From Okapia johnstoni (lineage: Eukaryota > Chordata > Mammalia > Artiodactyla > Giraffidae): 64,000 nucleotides of DNA. Below the pieces are notes generated by a model. It was given only the letters and a program-made list of their open reading frames with translations, ran no database searches and was not told the origin of the DNA. Below are positions 36,101 to 59,500 of the stretch, piece after piece. Where the stretch lies: assembly GCA_024291935.2 (NCBI GenBank), contig CM044320.1, forward strand, positions 34,254,001 through 34,318,000. Reading direction: 5' to 3'. The number at the start of each line of letters is the position of its first letter. The stretch's first letter is position 1. Both the position numbers and the translations under genes were made by a program.

Positions 36101-36251
36101 ATGTGATTATATCTTGTTTTAAGACTTTCCAAGATAGTTGCTTTATACAGGTTTAGTGTATTGGTCTTAACACCTGCATATTCCCTACAAATATTCAACA
36201 AATTCATAACTGAAGATAAGCACAAACTCTCTTGTTTGCTTACTAACATGT
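33126..36251. other. Unassigned flank downstream of PTHLH
   Basis: A/T-rich, apparently single-copy except an L2 fragment at 34258. No exon supported. Confidence 0.5.
34258..34380 (-). repeat. L2 fragment
   Basis: cttgagcacctgctatg, actaagacaaggttcctg and cctcaagaagttcac match the reverse L2 3' end. Confidence 0.6.
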
Positions 36252-36264
36252 GTTCAACGTTCTT

Positions 36265-36478
36265 TTTTTAATTTTCAAAAAATTTTTTAAAGATTTATTT
36301 TGGATGTGAACCATTTTTAAAGTCTTTGTTGAATTTGTTACAAAACTGCTTCTGTTTTATGTTTTGGTATTTTGGCCACAAGGGATGTGGGACTTTAGCT
36401 CACCAATCAGGTACCGAACACGCACCCCTTGCATTGGAAGGCAAAGTCTTAACCACTGGACCACAAGGGAAGTCCTTG
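36265..36478 (-). mobile_element. CHR-type tRNA-Glu SINE with target-site duplications
   Basis: The end reads gtcttaaccactggacc and agggaagtcc, and the middle has ttggccacaagggatgtgg, the pattern of the cetartiodactyl CHR SINEs in reverse. Direct repeats gttcaac(g/a)ttctt flank it at 36252-36264 and 36479-36491 with one mismatch. Confidence 0.8.
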
Positions 36479-36491
36479 GTTCAACATTCTT

Positions 36492-37599
36492 ACCCAAAAT
36501 AGTAAGATGGGTCCTGTTTTGAAGGCTGTGAGCCTCAAGTGAAATTATGAATAAGTTCAGTGTTAGAATATTCCTCCCAGAAACATTATCCTACTCATAT
36601 CCAGCTCAGACTAATCTCTCCGTATGTGGTTTTCCCCCGTTTTTAAAAGTTCTTAGAAGTTTGGATTATCTCAGTTTCTTAAATACAGCATTTTAGTTGT
36701 TTCATGTACATGTATGTATTCTTTACCCACTGGAGAGAGAGCCTTGGGGGCATTTAGAACTTTCTGGGTATCCCCCAAACATCTAACAGATTCTTAACAT
36801 GATACTGAGCCTAAACAAATGACTTCCTATAGGGCTTTTGTTTTGCTGTGTTGTTTTTTCGCTGATGAGTTCTCAGATGCAAAGAAAAAGATTCTGTGGA
36901 AAGAAGGTGTTTGTGTTTTCATTTGAAAATAGAAGCAGGAACAACCAGGATGATATGCAAAACGGAAAGAGGATTGCATGCGGTATTACATGTGTGCTGT
37001 TTGCAACCATGGTCCCTGGAAGTGGGATGTCCCAGGAAAGACATCTTCACCAGTGAAGGCTCTTTGAATTGCCACATATCTCCCAAGCCTGAGTCTCGCT
37101 TTATTCACTGGTAGAAAAGGTTAACCCAGGTAGAATTCTCAAGCACCTCTTACTACTGACCAATAAGGGCAAGCTCTCTCAAATTAAACCTTACATTGGG
37201 TAAAATTACCCCTGGCCTTAAAATTCCTGATCTTCCTCTCTCCCTGTTTTGCAGCTCTGGCTAACCCTCTGGACTAAGTTTCTTTAATTTTTTTCTCCTG
37301 ACTTTTCTCTGCTTTTTTTCTGCCCTCTCCACTCTTCACTTTGAATTGGATATACTTCATAAAATGATGTCTAGATAACTCAGCCATTCTACTGAATTGA
37401 ACTTAAATATTGGATAAAATAATTAAAACCACATTTTAAGTGGTTTTAAACTAAAAGCTAATGTGAAAATGTTGGAATTTGTACCAATATAAACATATTA
37501 AACTTAATACCATATTCAAATACGGTTAAAAATTACATCATGTTCTTTCTACTAGAAATCTTAAAGGACATATATACATAAAATTCACCTTCTGAGTCA
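36492..37599. other. Unassigned DNA just beyond the PTHLH 3' end
   Basis: No alternative PTHLH terminal exon could be identified here. The 72-codon frames near 36838-37114 have no recognisable family. Confidence 0.5.
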
Positions 37600-38073
37600 T
37601 GATGTAATTTAGATTATATTTTATTAGACATTCTTTACAAATTTAAAATACTGCTATTTTTACATGCACAGAGGAAAATCAGTTTGGATAATTATATTTA
37701 GGCATTCATTAAGATCAACCACAAAATAAAGACACTTTACTGTGTCATTTATCAATATACTTGATATGTATATCTAAAGTGCATTATGTTACAAAAAATA
37801 TAGAAATTCAGCAGCACCAAGATACATTTACAAAATAAATACATCGGTTGACAAAATAAATTATGGTAAATGTGATAATAATAATTGGATTAGCCTTGGC
37901 CAAAAAAAAAATATTCACAATAACCAATGTGCAGTTTCATAGAGCAATGGGGGAGACAGTTTTGTTCCAATGCATTTACAATATTTACAGACAATAAATA
38001 TTTCTAATACTTTCCACATGTTCATTATTACAGAATCCTGCAATATGTCTTCTGAAGGTCTCTGTTGAAAAAT

Positions 38074-38083
<10 letters not shown>
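37600..38083 (-). other. PTHLH: PTHLH terminal exon: last two codons, stop and 3'UTR
   Basis: The acceptor is CTTTGCAG, with AG at 38085-38084. The exon starts G AGG CAT TGA, giving Arg-His-stop at 38076-38074. The rest is an A/T-rich 3'UTR of about 475 nt that I recognise as PTHLH 3'UTR. It contains at least four ATTTA pentamers on the sense strand (37995-37999, 37867-37871, 37857-37861, 37836-37840), typical of unstable cytokine-like mRNAs; PTHrP mRNA is known to be short-lived. The 3' end is estimated at 15-25 nt beyond the AATAAA at 37625-37620. Confidence 0.9.
37620..37625 (-). terminator. PTHLH: PTHLH polyadenylation signal AATAAA
   Basis: The minus strand reads CTAATAAAATATAATC here, a canonical AATAAA at the end of the recognisable 3'UTR. 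Cleavage is expected at about 37600-37605. An upstream position near 37950 reads AACAAAAC; from memory the human gene has an AATAAA hexamer there, so the ruminant gene may rely on the distal site. Confidence 0.8.
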
Positions 38084-48756
<10,673 letters not shown>

Positions 48757-48947
48757 CGTATCCTCTCCTCTGGGGACCTGCAACGGAGAGGAAAGGGGCC
48801 CAAAGTGTCAGTCTGGCACCTCCATCTCCCCACACAACCCCGCTGCCCCTCTTCAGCCTGCTCTCAGAGAGCTTCTTCAAGTTTAACCGCATCCCCCAAG
48901 TTGCAAAGAAAAAAAAAAAAAACTAACTGGAGTCTCCCGGCACTTAC

Positions 48948-49052
48948 TTATTTAGGAATGAGCTACTCCAACTGTGTTTTTTCCAAACCACACAGGCAAA
49001 AAAGGGACCAAAAAAAGGGGAAGAAAAGAAAAAATCAGAGGCGCCTCCTCCG
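48948..49052 (-). other. PTHLH: Probable PTHLH 5'UTR exon (proximal TATA promoter)
   Basis: On the minus strand a strong donor, AAATAA followed by GTAAGTG, ends a possible exon at 48948. The 170-nt gap to the prepro exon acceptor (48778) makes a short intron. About 105 nt upstream of the donor begins the expected start window for the TATA box at 49084-49076. The upstream limit is inferred from TATA spacing, not seen. No ATG lies between the donor and the PTHrP ATG in the joined leader that I could judge to be used. The layout fits the human gene's downstream TATA promoter (P3). Confidence 0.6.
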
Positions 49053-49075
49053 AAATAATAACCAAAATGAAATGG

Positions 49076-49084
49076 TTTTATATA
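49076..49084 (-). promoter_or_regulatory. PTHLH: TATA box for the proximal PTHLH promoter
   Basis: The minus strand reads TATATAAAA, about 25-30 nt upstream of the inferred start of the 5'UTR exon. A second TATATATA run lies about 200 nt further upstream (49275-49283) and is a weaker candidate. Human PTHLH is known to use a TATA promoter at this position next to a GC-rich one. Confidence 0.6.
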
Positions 49085-49364
49085 CGTATCAATGATGAGC
49101 AACGTGTTTACACGTCTCCCATAGCAATGTCTAATTAATCTGGCCGGCAGTATCCGGGGTTCGGGGAGAAGGGCTAACTCCTTCCTAAAAAACAGAAGGA
49201 AGTTTCTCGCTCCGAAGTCAGCTTCTTTGCGAACTAGGCCGGCTTGTTCCAGAGCCACTTGTAGCGAGACCCGCATATATATACCTAGCTGTCTGTCTAC
49301 CTCCTCTGGTGGGCTGGTTGCTTCCGGAAAGTTGACTCCACACACCCTGAGAACAAGTTTTAAG

Positions 49365-50130
49365 TGCGTGTGTCGTCGATCAGGAGGGCCAGGTGGCGGC
49401 GAGGGCGGGTTACCAGCGGCGCGGAGGGGCGGCGACGGCCCCGCTTCACGGCCGGGGAGGCATGCTGGCCGGGCGGTGCAGGTTGGAAGCGAGTTGAAAG
49501 CCGAGCTGGGCAATGTTCACACGCTCGCAGGGAAACCTGCCGGAGAAGTGAGCGAGTCGCAAAGAGGTGGCGCCCTAGGAACGCGCGCGGGCCGAGAGAG
49601 GGCGCGGGCGCGCGCGGGGGGCGGGGGCGGCGACCCAAGCGGGCCCAGCTGGGCCGGAGCGAGCCGAGGGGAGCCCAGAGCTGGGAACGTCCCGCCGGCG
49701 GCCGGGCGCCCCCCTCCCACCCTGGCCCCGCCGCCCCCGGCGCTGCCCCGAGCTCGGCCGAGCCCCACCCCGGAGCGCTGGCTGGCCCCGCCGCGCTGTC
49801 CCGGGACCGGGGGCGGATCCGTACATTCCCGCCCGGTCCCTCCGGCCCGGGACTCCTCGGCGGATCAGCCAGCCCAAGTCCCGAGGGCGTGCGGACCGCC
49901 CGGGGGTAGCCACGACCCCCGGCGCACGGCTGCAGCCGAGTCCCGCGGGACGCGCGGGCGCCCAGGCCGCCGGGGGCGGTCGGCAAGAAAGAGGCCGAGG
50001 AGCCGGGGCGGAGAGCCCGGGCGCCCGGCATCCTCGGCGGGGAGGTCGCGGGCCTTGGGCCAGTGCCTTACAGGAGCCCTAAGCCCGCCTGGGGGGCTCA
50101 GGAAGCGCGGTGGGAACCCTCCTCTGCGGC
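49365..50130 (-). promoter_or_regulatory. PTHLH: CpG island at the PTHLH 5' end (GC-rich promoter)
   Basis: The DNA changes abruptly to very G+C-rich sequence dense in CpG, with repeated CGGG/GGGCGG-like boxes that could bind Sp1-type factors. It lies directly upstream of the TATA promoter, matching the GC-rich promoter (P2) described for human PTHLH. Long open frames across it on both strands (for example 49227-50150) follow from the lack of stop codons in GC-rich DNA and show no domain. A smaller CpG-rich patch covers the prepro exon at 48480-48730. Confidence 0.75.
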
Positions 50131-53100
50131 CCTTTCCTGGAACAAGCTGAGTGGGGAGCCTTGGCTAAGGATGGGGGAATCCTTCGCTTAGAATGGTAAA
50201 AATGGTTTCAGACTTCAGGTCGAGATGGCATTTCTAAGTGTCTCAGTACAGCTGAGGACTTCTGGAGCCCGTCCAAGAAAGCCCGCTCACAGGATGGAGA
50301 CCCCGTTTTGAATTGCGGAGGGGGACCGACACTCCTGCGGAGGGCACACGACCGTCAGGAGTCGAACCCACCCTTTCCTTGCCGATAACCTACTGTCCCC
50401 CGCACCCTGCTCCCGCGTCCCCTGTTACATATTCTAGGATGTCTATCCGTGTCGCTTCAGCCCGCAAAAGCAGCGGGACTATCACTCTAAGCCTCTATGC
50501 CTCGGAGAAGCGAAAGGAAAGCAGGGGGTTCTTCCTTAAACTGTTGGGCGGGGAAGAAGGACTGCTCTGAATTACCGGGCAGTATCGTCTAGGGAGGGCT
50601 TGCAGCGGATGTGAACGCCCTCCCAACGGACTCAGTTCTATCTTTCGGAAATGAACCCGACTGGTTGGGAACCATTCAAGGGATGTTTGTCTTCGAGACA
50701 GACAATACCACTGGTAGGTTTCAATACTCTGTTGAAGGCTAGTGTGACTTACAGATGTGAGATGATTTGAGCCTGACCTTTATCAAGCCTGGCTTTCTGG
50801 CCGATGCTCCACAAATTTCACCAAGGTTGGGTGAAATAGCGCCCTCTCACCGACCCTCGTTCATCTCTGCTTTGTTTCCCCACCATCAGCTGCCAGCTAA
50901 CTAGCTTTATCAAACATTTGCTACTTAAGTTGGGTGGGTGTCACCCCTTCTCAGAAGCTGCTATCTCCCTCATTTGATTGCTTTAAACTTCACACTTAAA
51001 AAAAAAAAAAACTTGGCTTCCTCCAGCTTAAAAAAAAATCTGGGAATTTCCACAACTTCCCTTGAACGTTTAAGAATTTCTAAATGTTAGACCTGTTTGC
51101 AAGGCATGAAAAGATGAAGTATCAGCACTCAGAAATGTTAATCTTTGAACATCTAACACTTTCTGATTTATAATAAATTCTTTCCAAAAGGACGCAGGAG
51201 CCTTAATGTAATCGTTAGATCTGAAGGGGGGAAATCTAAAAAAGTAAATCACAAATGAGCTATTTAATACTTGCAAGTTGTTTAACAGTAAAATGATAAT
51301 ATTTGCTTCCACAATAAAAAACCCAGAGGTGCTTAGCCAACTTTCAAACTATCCAGGCTTTAAAAAGTCAACCCTCTCCCAATAAAAGGTTAAATCAAAA
51401 ATCAGATTGAAAATATTAAATCACTTATGCTGTAAATAAATTCATTATATTCTCATAACATTATAAATTAAAGACTGGCCTCAATAGACTGCTTTGATTT
51501 ATGTTGCTTTTTCTACTAATTAAACAAAATTGACCTCCCTCCCTCCTTTCTCCCCCCCCACCCCCCACACACTTTTCTGGTGTTAATGGCAAAACATCTA
51601 TCAAATATTTTTAGAATTTCCTCTCCTCTACAAAAAAAGAAAATATAGACACAGGAAAAATAAATAGTCTTTATATACTTGGAGTACCAAAGCTTTCCTC
51701 ATAATTTATTACTTCACCTTTTCCTTGATTTACAGTCTTCTCTGCTTCTCTGGCCAAAGGAGGGAGATCTTCACAGCAGTCTCTTCCAGAAATAATTTTT
51801 TTTGTTGTTCTTCAAAAAAGTAAAATTAAGTCTTAAATAATTAAAAATTTCCTGTAAGGAGGCTTCTGTTCTCACTCAAGGCAATTATTAGAAAGCAGGT
51901 CTTCTAAAGCTGCCCTGTGTATTACTCTCAGTTTAGATTCTCCTCAAATACACCCTCAATATATACCTTTCTGAGAAGCATATTTTTCTGACATCATAAT
52001 CTAGTTCCCAATATGATTGAATAACCTTTATGATAATGCTGAGGACACATGATTGCAAATGAGATGACTCCACACTACTGGCTTTTTTTTTTTTTTTTTA
52101 AAGGCTTAGGAATAGAAGAAGTGCCAACAGAGCCTGAATGTTTGCTTAGGCCTTGCTATCACATAAATGCACCTTAGCAGACGAGGATTTGAAGGCCAGA
52201 CTTTAATCTGAAGCCTTGCCATGTGAAGACAGTTTAGCTTGTGAGAGCTACACCTACATGAATGCCTAGCCCATGAGCAAGCCCCAGAATTTCATCTTCC
52301 CATCTCCAATGGCAACGCTATATCCCAATTTTAAAAAGAGATGTTCTAAATTGCTAAGTGCACTTTTACTCTTAAATTCACGTTTACATAACCAGTTGAT
52401 GTCTATCTCTAGAGATATCTTCTCTTGCAATTTAGGGGGAAAAAACCTCTAGCATTTACGTTTAGCTTCCTTATTTTTCTCCCATTTTCCCACCCAGGTT
52501 CAAACAAGCAAACAAATAAACATTCAAATAAAAGAAAGGTAACTTAAGCTCTTTAAAAGGGCACCTGGGCTCAGAAATTCCCTTCTTATTACCAATAAAC
52601 ATGCAAATTTAACATTTGCCAATTTCCAAGTTATATCTCTCAAATCCTATGAAACTGAACAACACAATGCTTCCTTTCTTTTCTCTCTTTCTTTGTTTGA
52701 ATAAAGAAGTTTGCATAATTAGCTCAAGTAAAGTTATCATTTGATTACACTAGAACGTGATTCAAATCACTTTGAACCATGGCCTGGATTAGGACTTGAG
52801 ATCTGACCTCTAGGTAGCAACAACCTAGAGGAAGGTTTAAAGTAATGCCTTTAAATCCCAAAAAGGGGCAGGAAAGGGTGTGTTTTATTACTAAATCTCT
52901 TTATAGATGAAGATAGAACTCAAACTAGGCTGTCTTTATAAGAACAGGACTGGCTGCTGGCGGGGAGGGGGCTGCCTCAGAGAGAAGTGCCTAGACACCA
53001 TCAAGCTGATGGGTTTCTCTTATTGGCAAAGTGGGTCTCACACCCTCCTGGCCTTTCTCTACTTTTGGGGCAATTTTCAGCTTTCCCCAGACAGGACCAG

Positions 53101-53799
53101 AAAGCTCATGGGTAAGGCAGTTTTCCCACAGGGCCCAAGCCAATGTGAGATGAGCAGGTCTGTAAGAAAGGGGTTCTCTGACAAGTTCTCCAAGGTCAAG
53201 CACTGGTGCAACCTCCCAAACCCATGACCATCGAAGCATGAATGAGAAAGAGTCTTCCAGCTAGGGATGGAGACTGTGTGTGGGAGAGAGAAACAGAAAG
53301 GCAGGCAGAGAGAGAGAGAAATGGTTCTGTAGTGCAAGAGTACTGCTCTCCTGGACTGATGTTCGCTGAACGCCCTTGGCTGGGCCCAGCTACGGCTCCC
53401 AGACTCAGGCAGCTCTGGACTTGTGCACCACAAGGAGAGTTCCGAGTCCCACCTGGCTGAGGTGGCAGCCTCTCCATCTGAAACTGATCTCGGGCCTGCC
53501 ACACCGCCTTCCTGGCCCGGACCCAGCTCCTTTGTGAGCAAAGTCATCTTTTCTTACCATCTGAGCCCTGTTGTCTGGATTCGCCGGGACTTCGGAAGCA
53601 GCTCACATTCCTAACACCACCCTCCACCCCTGCATACTGGGCCAGCTCTCAGGGTCTCCCCAAGGCAGCACCGAACGGGAGCCCATCCGCACGGGCAGAA
53701 ACGGTATCTAGCCTCCCACCCTTCGAGGGGGTGCTGTGCGTATTTCGCTTGAGCTTGTGATTACGTCTTTGGACTCTCCCTCCTCTTACTGGGATTCCT
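50131..53799. other. PTHLH 5' flank between the two CpG islands
   Basis: Few recognisable repeats. Minus-strand TATA-like runs near 52899 and 52937 are possible distal promoter elements, but no exon could be confirmed. Confidence 0.5.
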
Positions 53800-55140
53800 G
53801 TCAGAAATAAGGCCGCGGGAGAGCAGACATGAAACCTGCGCGCTCCCTCTCCCGGCTCTTCGGGCCTGACTGTTGTGCTCTGGGTGCAGGAAGGGGAAGC
53901 CTATGTCGCCTTGTGGTTGGAGTCCTGGGTCTTGGAAGAAGCTTGACACGACAGGACGATTTTTATCAGCCCCCACCTGCCACTGCAGACTTAGGTCACA
54001 CTTGCGTATACGGTACGCGGGGACCGTAGACCTGATGGAAAGTTTAGAGGCCTGGGAGCCCCCCGGCGGATGTAGCTACGTTCGCTGGGTTCTCAGGCGT
54101 CTCTCCCTCAGCATCTGGCCTCCGACGGCCGCACAGAAGCCTTCTGTCCGCGGCGGTAGCACCCAGGCCTTCGCGCTCCCATCCCTCTGGGTTGACTGCG
54201 TGGTTTCGCACGCGTTATAGAGACGCTCCCTCCTCCCAGAAGGGCCCTGCTTCCCGCTGCGGGGGGAAAAAAAGAAAGCGTCGGGAACAGTGTGTCCCGA
54301 GCACAGGATCCGAGGCACCAACAAACGCCCCCTAGCAGGCTGTCCCCTCCCCTCTTCCTCCTGGGCAATCGATGACTCAAACTTGACATCAGACCCTGGC
54401 GGACAGTGGGCAGTAAGTTCCCAGTGGGGGTGGGGGAGAGACGGTGGAGCGGCTGTACCCCACCCCCGGCCCGTCCGCGGCCAGGTCCGGTCCCCAGAGG
54501 GGTGTGCAGGCTCGACCTCTCCTTCTGGAGCTCCCGGGACTAGCTGTCCTCGGGCCCGCCTCCCGCGCGTCCGTCCGGCTCCGCTCTCACGAAGCCCGGG
54601 AGCCCGTCTGCTTTATTTCATTTAACGCGGTCGGCAAAGCCAAGGCGGAGAGAGGGACGGCGCGGGCCCCGGAGAGGAAACGAAGGGACGTGGAACCAAG
54701 TTCTCTGCCAAGTCTCTCCGTCGGATTCTTAGAATCCGGTGGCACTTAAAAGGCCTGATGTGAGGGCAAGGAGACAGTTTATTGATTCTTGAAGCCCACT
54801 CTGTCTATATATAGTTGATCGGTGGTCGCAGTTGGCGATCGTGGGGAGTGTAGACCGTGAAACACATGGCATCTCTCCAGCATGTAGAAATCAACCTCTC
54901 CAGTGGCTCCTGCGGAGTTCGCGAGCGGCTCCGCGCAGGCCGAGGGAAGCCAGTGAGCTGTCCATGGTGGTTTAAGGCGCCTTGACGTGCGTCCTGGGCG
55001 GTCCCGGCGAGGAGCAGACCCCCGCGCCGGGGCCCGCCACTTCTCCGGCCCCAGCCTGCCGGCCACACAGCCGGTGTGCGCCGGGCACCGGCTGCACGTG
55101 TTCGTTTGTACCGCTCCGGGACGCAAACGGGGCAGAATTC
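53800..55140. promoter_or_regulatory. Second CpG island, no assigned transcript
   Basis: A second G+C- and CpG-rich stretch lies 3.7-5 kb upstream of the first, with A/T-rich DNA on both sides. It could be a distal PTHLH promoter and first exon (human PTHLH has an upstream TATA promoter, P1) or the start of a divergent or noncoding transcript. A TATATATAG run on the minus strand near 54808-54816 and a CTCF-like motif at 54326-54338 lie inside. Several 80-130 codon frames cross it on both strands; none shows a family I know. Confidence 0.6.
54326..54338 (-). promoter_or_regulatory. CTCF-like motif inside the second CpG island
   Basis: The minus strand reads CTGCTAGGGGGCG, matching the CTCF core at 11 of 13 positions. 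Its orientation is convergent with the motif at 25746, so the pair would enclose PTHLH. Confidence 0.4.
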
Positions 55141-56363
55141 CAGAGATAGGCGGAAAATAAACTCTCGAGTCCAAATTGTGGGTTTCCTTTTAGCTCCTTC
55201 CTGAAGATGTCTTTCCCCTCAGCCGACACTTCTTGGGCTTTAAGAAATGTCGGTCCAGCCAACAGTTTACTTCCCTTCCCTACACTAAGGTTCTGTTCTC
55301 AAAAGAGCGAGAAGCAAAGTCACCGGTCTTACGATGCTTCGCATATTTGTTAAAAGAATCTAGGAACTGGCCATCGCTTTTGGACCTGTGTAGTATCGCT
55401 AGGGTGACGCACGACGCTTCTATTGAGTGGGGAAAGTTCTGGGGTTGTCAGGAGTCTCAGGGATTTTGGTCAATTCCTTTCCAAGGGTTGGTTGGGGCCC
55501 TTTGTAAAATACTGTTGCTCAGAGGAGCGACTTCTTTATTATTTACCAGTGCCGAGCAGTGTCTGATGGCCACTCTTAGCGAAGGAGGAAACAAAGAAAT
55601 TTATTGCCATATTGTAGGTCTATTCTCTGTGAAGTACGATTCTGCCTGGTTCTTATGACATGATCTTAAGAAGAATCCTTTGCTAGCTAGTCTTCTTCCA
55701 TATATCTCTTTACTCTTTTTTCTATGAAAGGAGAAAAAAATAGATTGATATAAATAAAATTCATTCTGTTCTATATCTGCTCATATAATTTAGGGAGTCC
55801 CCACCCCCCCACACACACACACTGGTAATTTAGCATTTTCCTTTGTCCAGCGTTGATACCAATGGAGAGTTTCCCCTTTAAAGTTCAGCCAGTTTCCTTT
55901 AGTTTCCTTAATTTTTTAAAAATTAGCTTTCTCCAACAGCTTGTTAGATTTTAAAGATCTCATTCTTTTATCTGTGTATTAGAGAGGATATTAATCCTTC
56001 CCATCAGCAGCTCTGTTAAAATTGCCAGACATTTTTTCTGCTCCCAAGAGGAAAGCATTCAATTAGTATAATTGTCTATCAGCTAAAAAAGAAAAATAAA
56101 GTCTATCAATCTCTTGTTTGTGTTCTGCCTATCTTCCCAATGTGCTTAGCACCGCTGTGAGCCCGGATAAGGTCTTCAGAAGGTATCTGTGGAATTGAAT
56201 TGGATTGCATGTCTCTCTACCTGCACTTTTGAGAAATGAAAGTATGTTTTTAATTATTTTAGATCCACTTCCTCAAATTCATTTATGAAGCTTATTTCTC
56301 AGCAGCTGAAAACCTCATGTAAAGCGTATTCTTTTAAAAATCATAGTGGATCAGGGATGAGGG
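55141..56363. other. Unassigned flank
   Basis: A plus-strand 141-codon frame at 55233-55658 borders the CpG island but shows no known domain. Confidence 0.5.
55810..55822 (+). repeat. (CA)n microsatellite
   Basis: Six CA units after a C run. Confidence 0.8.
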
Positions 56364-56371
56364 CATCCTGT

Positions 56372-56582
56372 TGTGCTGTGCTTAGTCGCCCAGACATGTC
56401 CAACTCTTTGTAACCTTATGGACTGCAGCCTGCCAGGCTCCCATGTCCATGGGATTCTCCAGGCAAGAATACTGGAGTAGGTTGCCATGACCTTCTCCAG
56501 GGGATCTTCCCAACCCAGGGATCGATCCCAGCTCTCCCGCATTGCAGGCGAATTCTTTACAGTCTGAGCCATCAGGGAAGCC
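56372..56582 (-). mobile_element. Bov-tA SINE with target-site duplications
   Basis: A reverse-oriented full Bov-tA ending ccatcagggaagcc. The direct repeat catcctgt lies at 56364-56371 and 56583-56590. Confidence 0.9.
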
Positions 56583-56590
56583 CATCCTGT

Positions 56591-59500
56591 CTGTTGGTCA
56601 GTCTTAAAAGTCTGTCTTTCCTTAATGCTTGGTGCATGGTATTGCTTTCCTGAAGATATTTCTCTCTTCATTTCATTTGTGCTTCACTTCCCAAAGACTG
56701 GTAAATGAGGGGGGAAATGTGGATTCATGATGCACCAAAATACACTGAGATCAATTACTGTGTGGAAGTACTTGTTAAGAAAATTTACTGACCTTAGCAG
56801 AATTTTGTTGTGCTTTGCTCCTTTACTTCTTATTCTGCTAATTCTACTAAGCCGTTAATTGTACATAGAACTGCCAAGGCACTTTTAATGGTTAAAAAAA
56901 GGAAGCTGTTCTTTGTGGCAAGGATAATTTTTTTTTTGGTCCTGTAAGCACAGGTCACATTCTTTGTAAAGCTGTTTTTAAAGTGGCAAAAATGTACATG
57001 TCTTTAGCAGCTAAAATTGCCCTTTAAAAGGTCTAGCATGTCCTTAAATGAAGCAACAACTCAAGTGTGGTTGATATGATTCCCAAAACCCCTCGTTTTA
57101 AAAGGGATTCATTGTCGAGGTACACCAGGATGTACTTTTAGGTTTATAATACAGTCTGGGCATCACAACCACATAGTTCCCTCATCTCATTCCAACCCCA
57201 GTGTGGTGAAACCAAAGAGATTTCAGATCAAGGAGAGTCTGAGGATTTGTGGGGAAAGGGCTGTGTAAGTACAGTGGGTATGAATCTTTAAGATCTTCGC
57301 TAGACTTCTAAACAGTTGAGAAGGTAGCTTGTTTGCTAAGTAGGGCAAGGTGTCTCCAGGTCTATCGCTGGAGCTGCTGACATAATTAATGATTTCATTC
57401 AGAGCCTGAAAGAAGGTACTTGTATTCCCTTTGGCATGGGCAGGCCAAGTTCATGTCCAAACTCTAATATTTTGGGTTGATTTTAGCTAACAGGACTGTT
57501 GGTCCTCTTGTTACACACCCAGAACTCGAAAGTCAAATATTATATTAGGCTATGATACTTCCTAGCCTTGAGGAGGTTGACATATCCTAAATATATAAAC
57601 AGTCACTATTATCTAGAGATGAATTACATTCTGGTTAGAGATTCATTATTCCTAGGTCAAACTGGGAAAACTAAAAACCATAGAACAACCCACCAGCACC
57701 ACCAAACACACAGCAAACTACTTTAAAAATCAACATTTTCCACTAAACTTTATATGCAAAAATTTTCTTGTTCCATTTTATACTGAGGTTAATTAATGTC
57801 AATCCTTGAAAATTAATTATGGTACTGAAAAATACTTTAATAACATTTCAGCTAAAAATAAATTGGAGGCAGTGTAATGCCCTGGATTCATGATTGCTTA
57901 CATCTGGTTTCTATTTCTGTGAGTTTCATTTGGTTCTCAGAGAGTTCATTCACAGTCATCACGGGTTTAGTTTCCTGTTCTCCAATGGGAGAACTTGTCT
58001 TGATGACCCATCTATTTTTCATCTGAATGCTACACTTCTTTATATTAGGAAGCATGGAAAAGAAGAATGAAAAATACATCAGGTCTAATTTAAGCAAACT
58101 AAAATCTGGACAGCATCTTTTAACACCTGACTTATCCCGAATCCAGTGGCAAATAACAGTGAGGAAATCGTTCCCTTTTCAGACCCTTGTAGAATAAGGT
58201 AGGAAAGAAAAGAGAAAATAGAAGGGAGCAAAAGAGAAGATGGAAGGAAAGGGGAGAAAGAATGAAATTAAAGGAAAGGAAAGGCTTCTTTGTCAATAAG
58301 AACACCCATGTCCACGCCATTACATTCCCACTGCCCTTAAGACATGGTAATGCCTTTGTCTTTCTTTCCATGTTAACTTTCAGACCTTTTTCAAAGAAAA
58401 GAACAAGCCGTGCTGTGTGCTGGTTAAAAACAATCTCTGGACTCCTTAGTGTGTCTAATCTCTTGGACACACTTAGGGCGGGAGTAGCAAGATACCATAG
58501 GAACTTTATTCTCTGCTGATCTGGACTTGGGTAGACTACTTTGACTTTAGTTTATAAGCTATCTTATCCAATATCTTTTTTCACCATCTAAAACTTCCCA
58601 GTGTTTCTCCTCTGTGTAAGTAACAAGCACCTCTTTTTTGAAATGACTGCTTTATCTAAAAATCCTGTCTAGTTTATATTCCAAAGTCTAATGAAGCTTA
58701 TTCTTTTCACCTCACCATATGATTTTCCTAAGTTTCTTTCCTGCTATCTCAGAACGGAGGTCCCTAAAATATCCCAGATGCTATCTACATTCAATAACAG
58801 TAATTACAAATATTGTTGAACTGCTATACCCTAGGACTGTGAAGACTTCAAACAGCATCATTTCATTCACAATGGACTGCTGCATTGTCTTTCCTGGCTG
58901 GGGTAAATAATTACTAGAACTGAGATTTGAATTTGGTTTTGTCTGACACTATGGGCCTCTCTAGTATGACACAGGATCTGACTTGCATGTCTTATATCCC
59001 CTGATCTATAAAGGTTGATTTGGCTGATGTGACTGACTAAGGCAACTGTTACCTTCTCTCACCCATTTATGTGGGTTCCTGAAAGTTATGCACTTAATTG
59101 AAGAGGTTGAGAAGGACCATTTTTCCATCAAGGGTTTTTGAGACTCTGAGCATCTTCACTCGAAAGCAAACTGTAGTATGCTCTAACTCAACAGGCCAAA
59201 ATGAAAAGACAAGCATTCTTTCTCCCCTGATTACATGATCTTATTATACACTATAGAAATAGCTCAAGAATCAGTCTTATCTGATGGGCTCATATCAACA
59301 TGTATTGAGGTTCTGCTTTATGCTAAGTTCTATTCTTAGAATGTTAAAGGAAGCCACATGCACAGCATTGTTGCTCTGATGTCCATAGAAGTGCCTTATT
59401 CAAGATAATTTATTTCCCTTTCCTTTCAGCCTCATATGGGGACCTGTCCATTTCAACTTCTGTTAAGGGACATAATATACACATATTTTAAAGTCATGTG

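Noticed and set aside
49386..49398. A further CTCF-like match in the PTHLH CpG island
   Set aside because: Three of 13 positions disagree and GC-rich DNA gives such matches by chance.
48944..49513. A 189-codon minus-strand open frame upstream of PTHLH
   Set aside because: It covers the promoter, TATA box and probable 5'UTR exon; the translation has no family signature.
49227..50150. A 307-codon plus-strand open frame (and a 223-codon minus-strand one) over the CpG island
   Set aside because: GC-rich DNA lacks stop codons; the translations are low-complexity Pro/Arg/Gly/Ala with no domain, and both strands are equally open.
53077..53547. A 156-codon minus-strand frame
   Set aside because: Overlaps several other frames of similar length in moderately GC-rich DNA; no family recognised.
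55233..55658. A 141-codon plus-strand frame beside the second CpG island
   Set aside because: No recognisable domain or splice context; kept only as part of the CpG island question.
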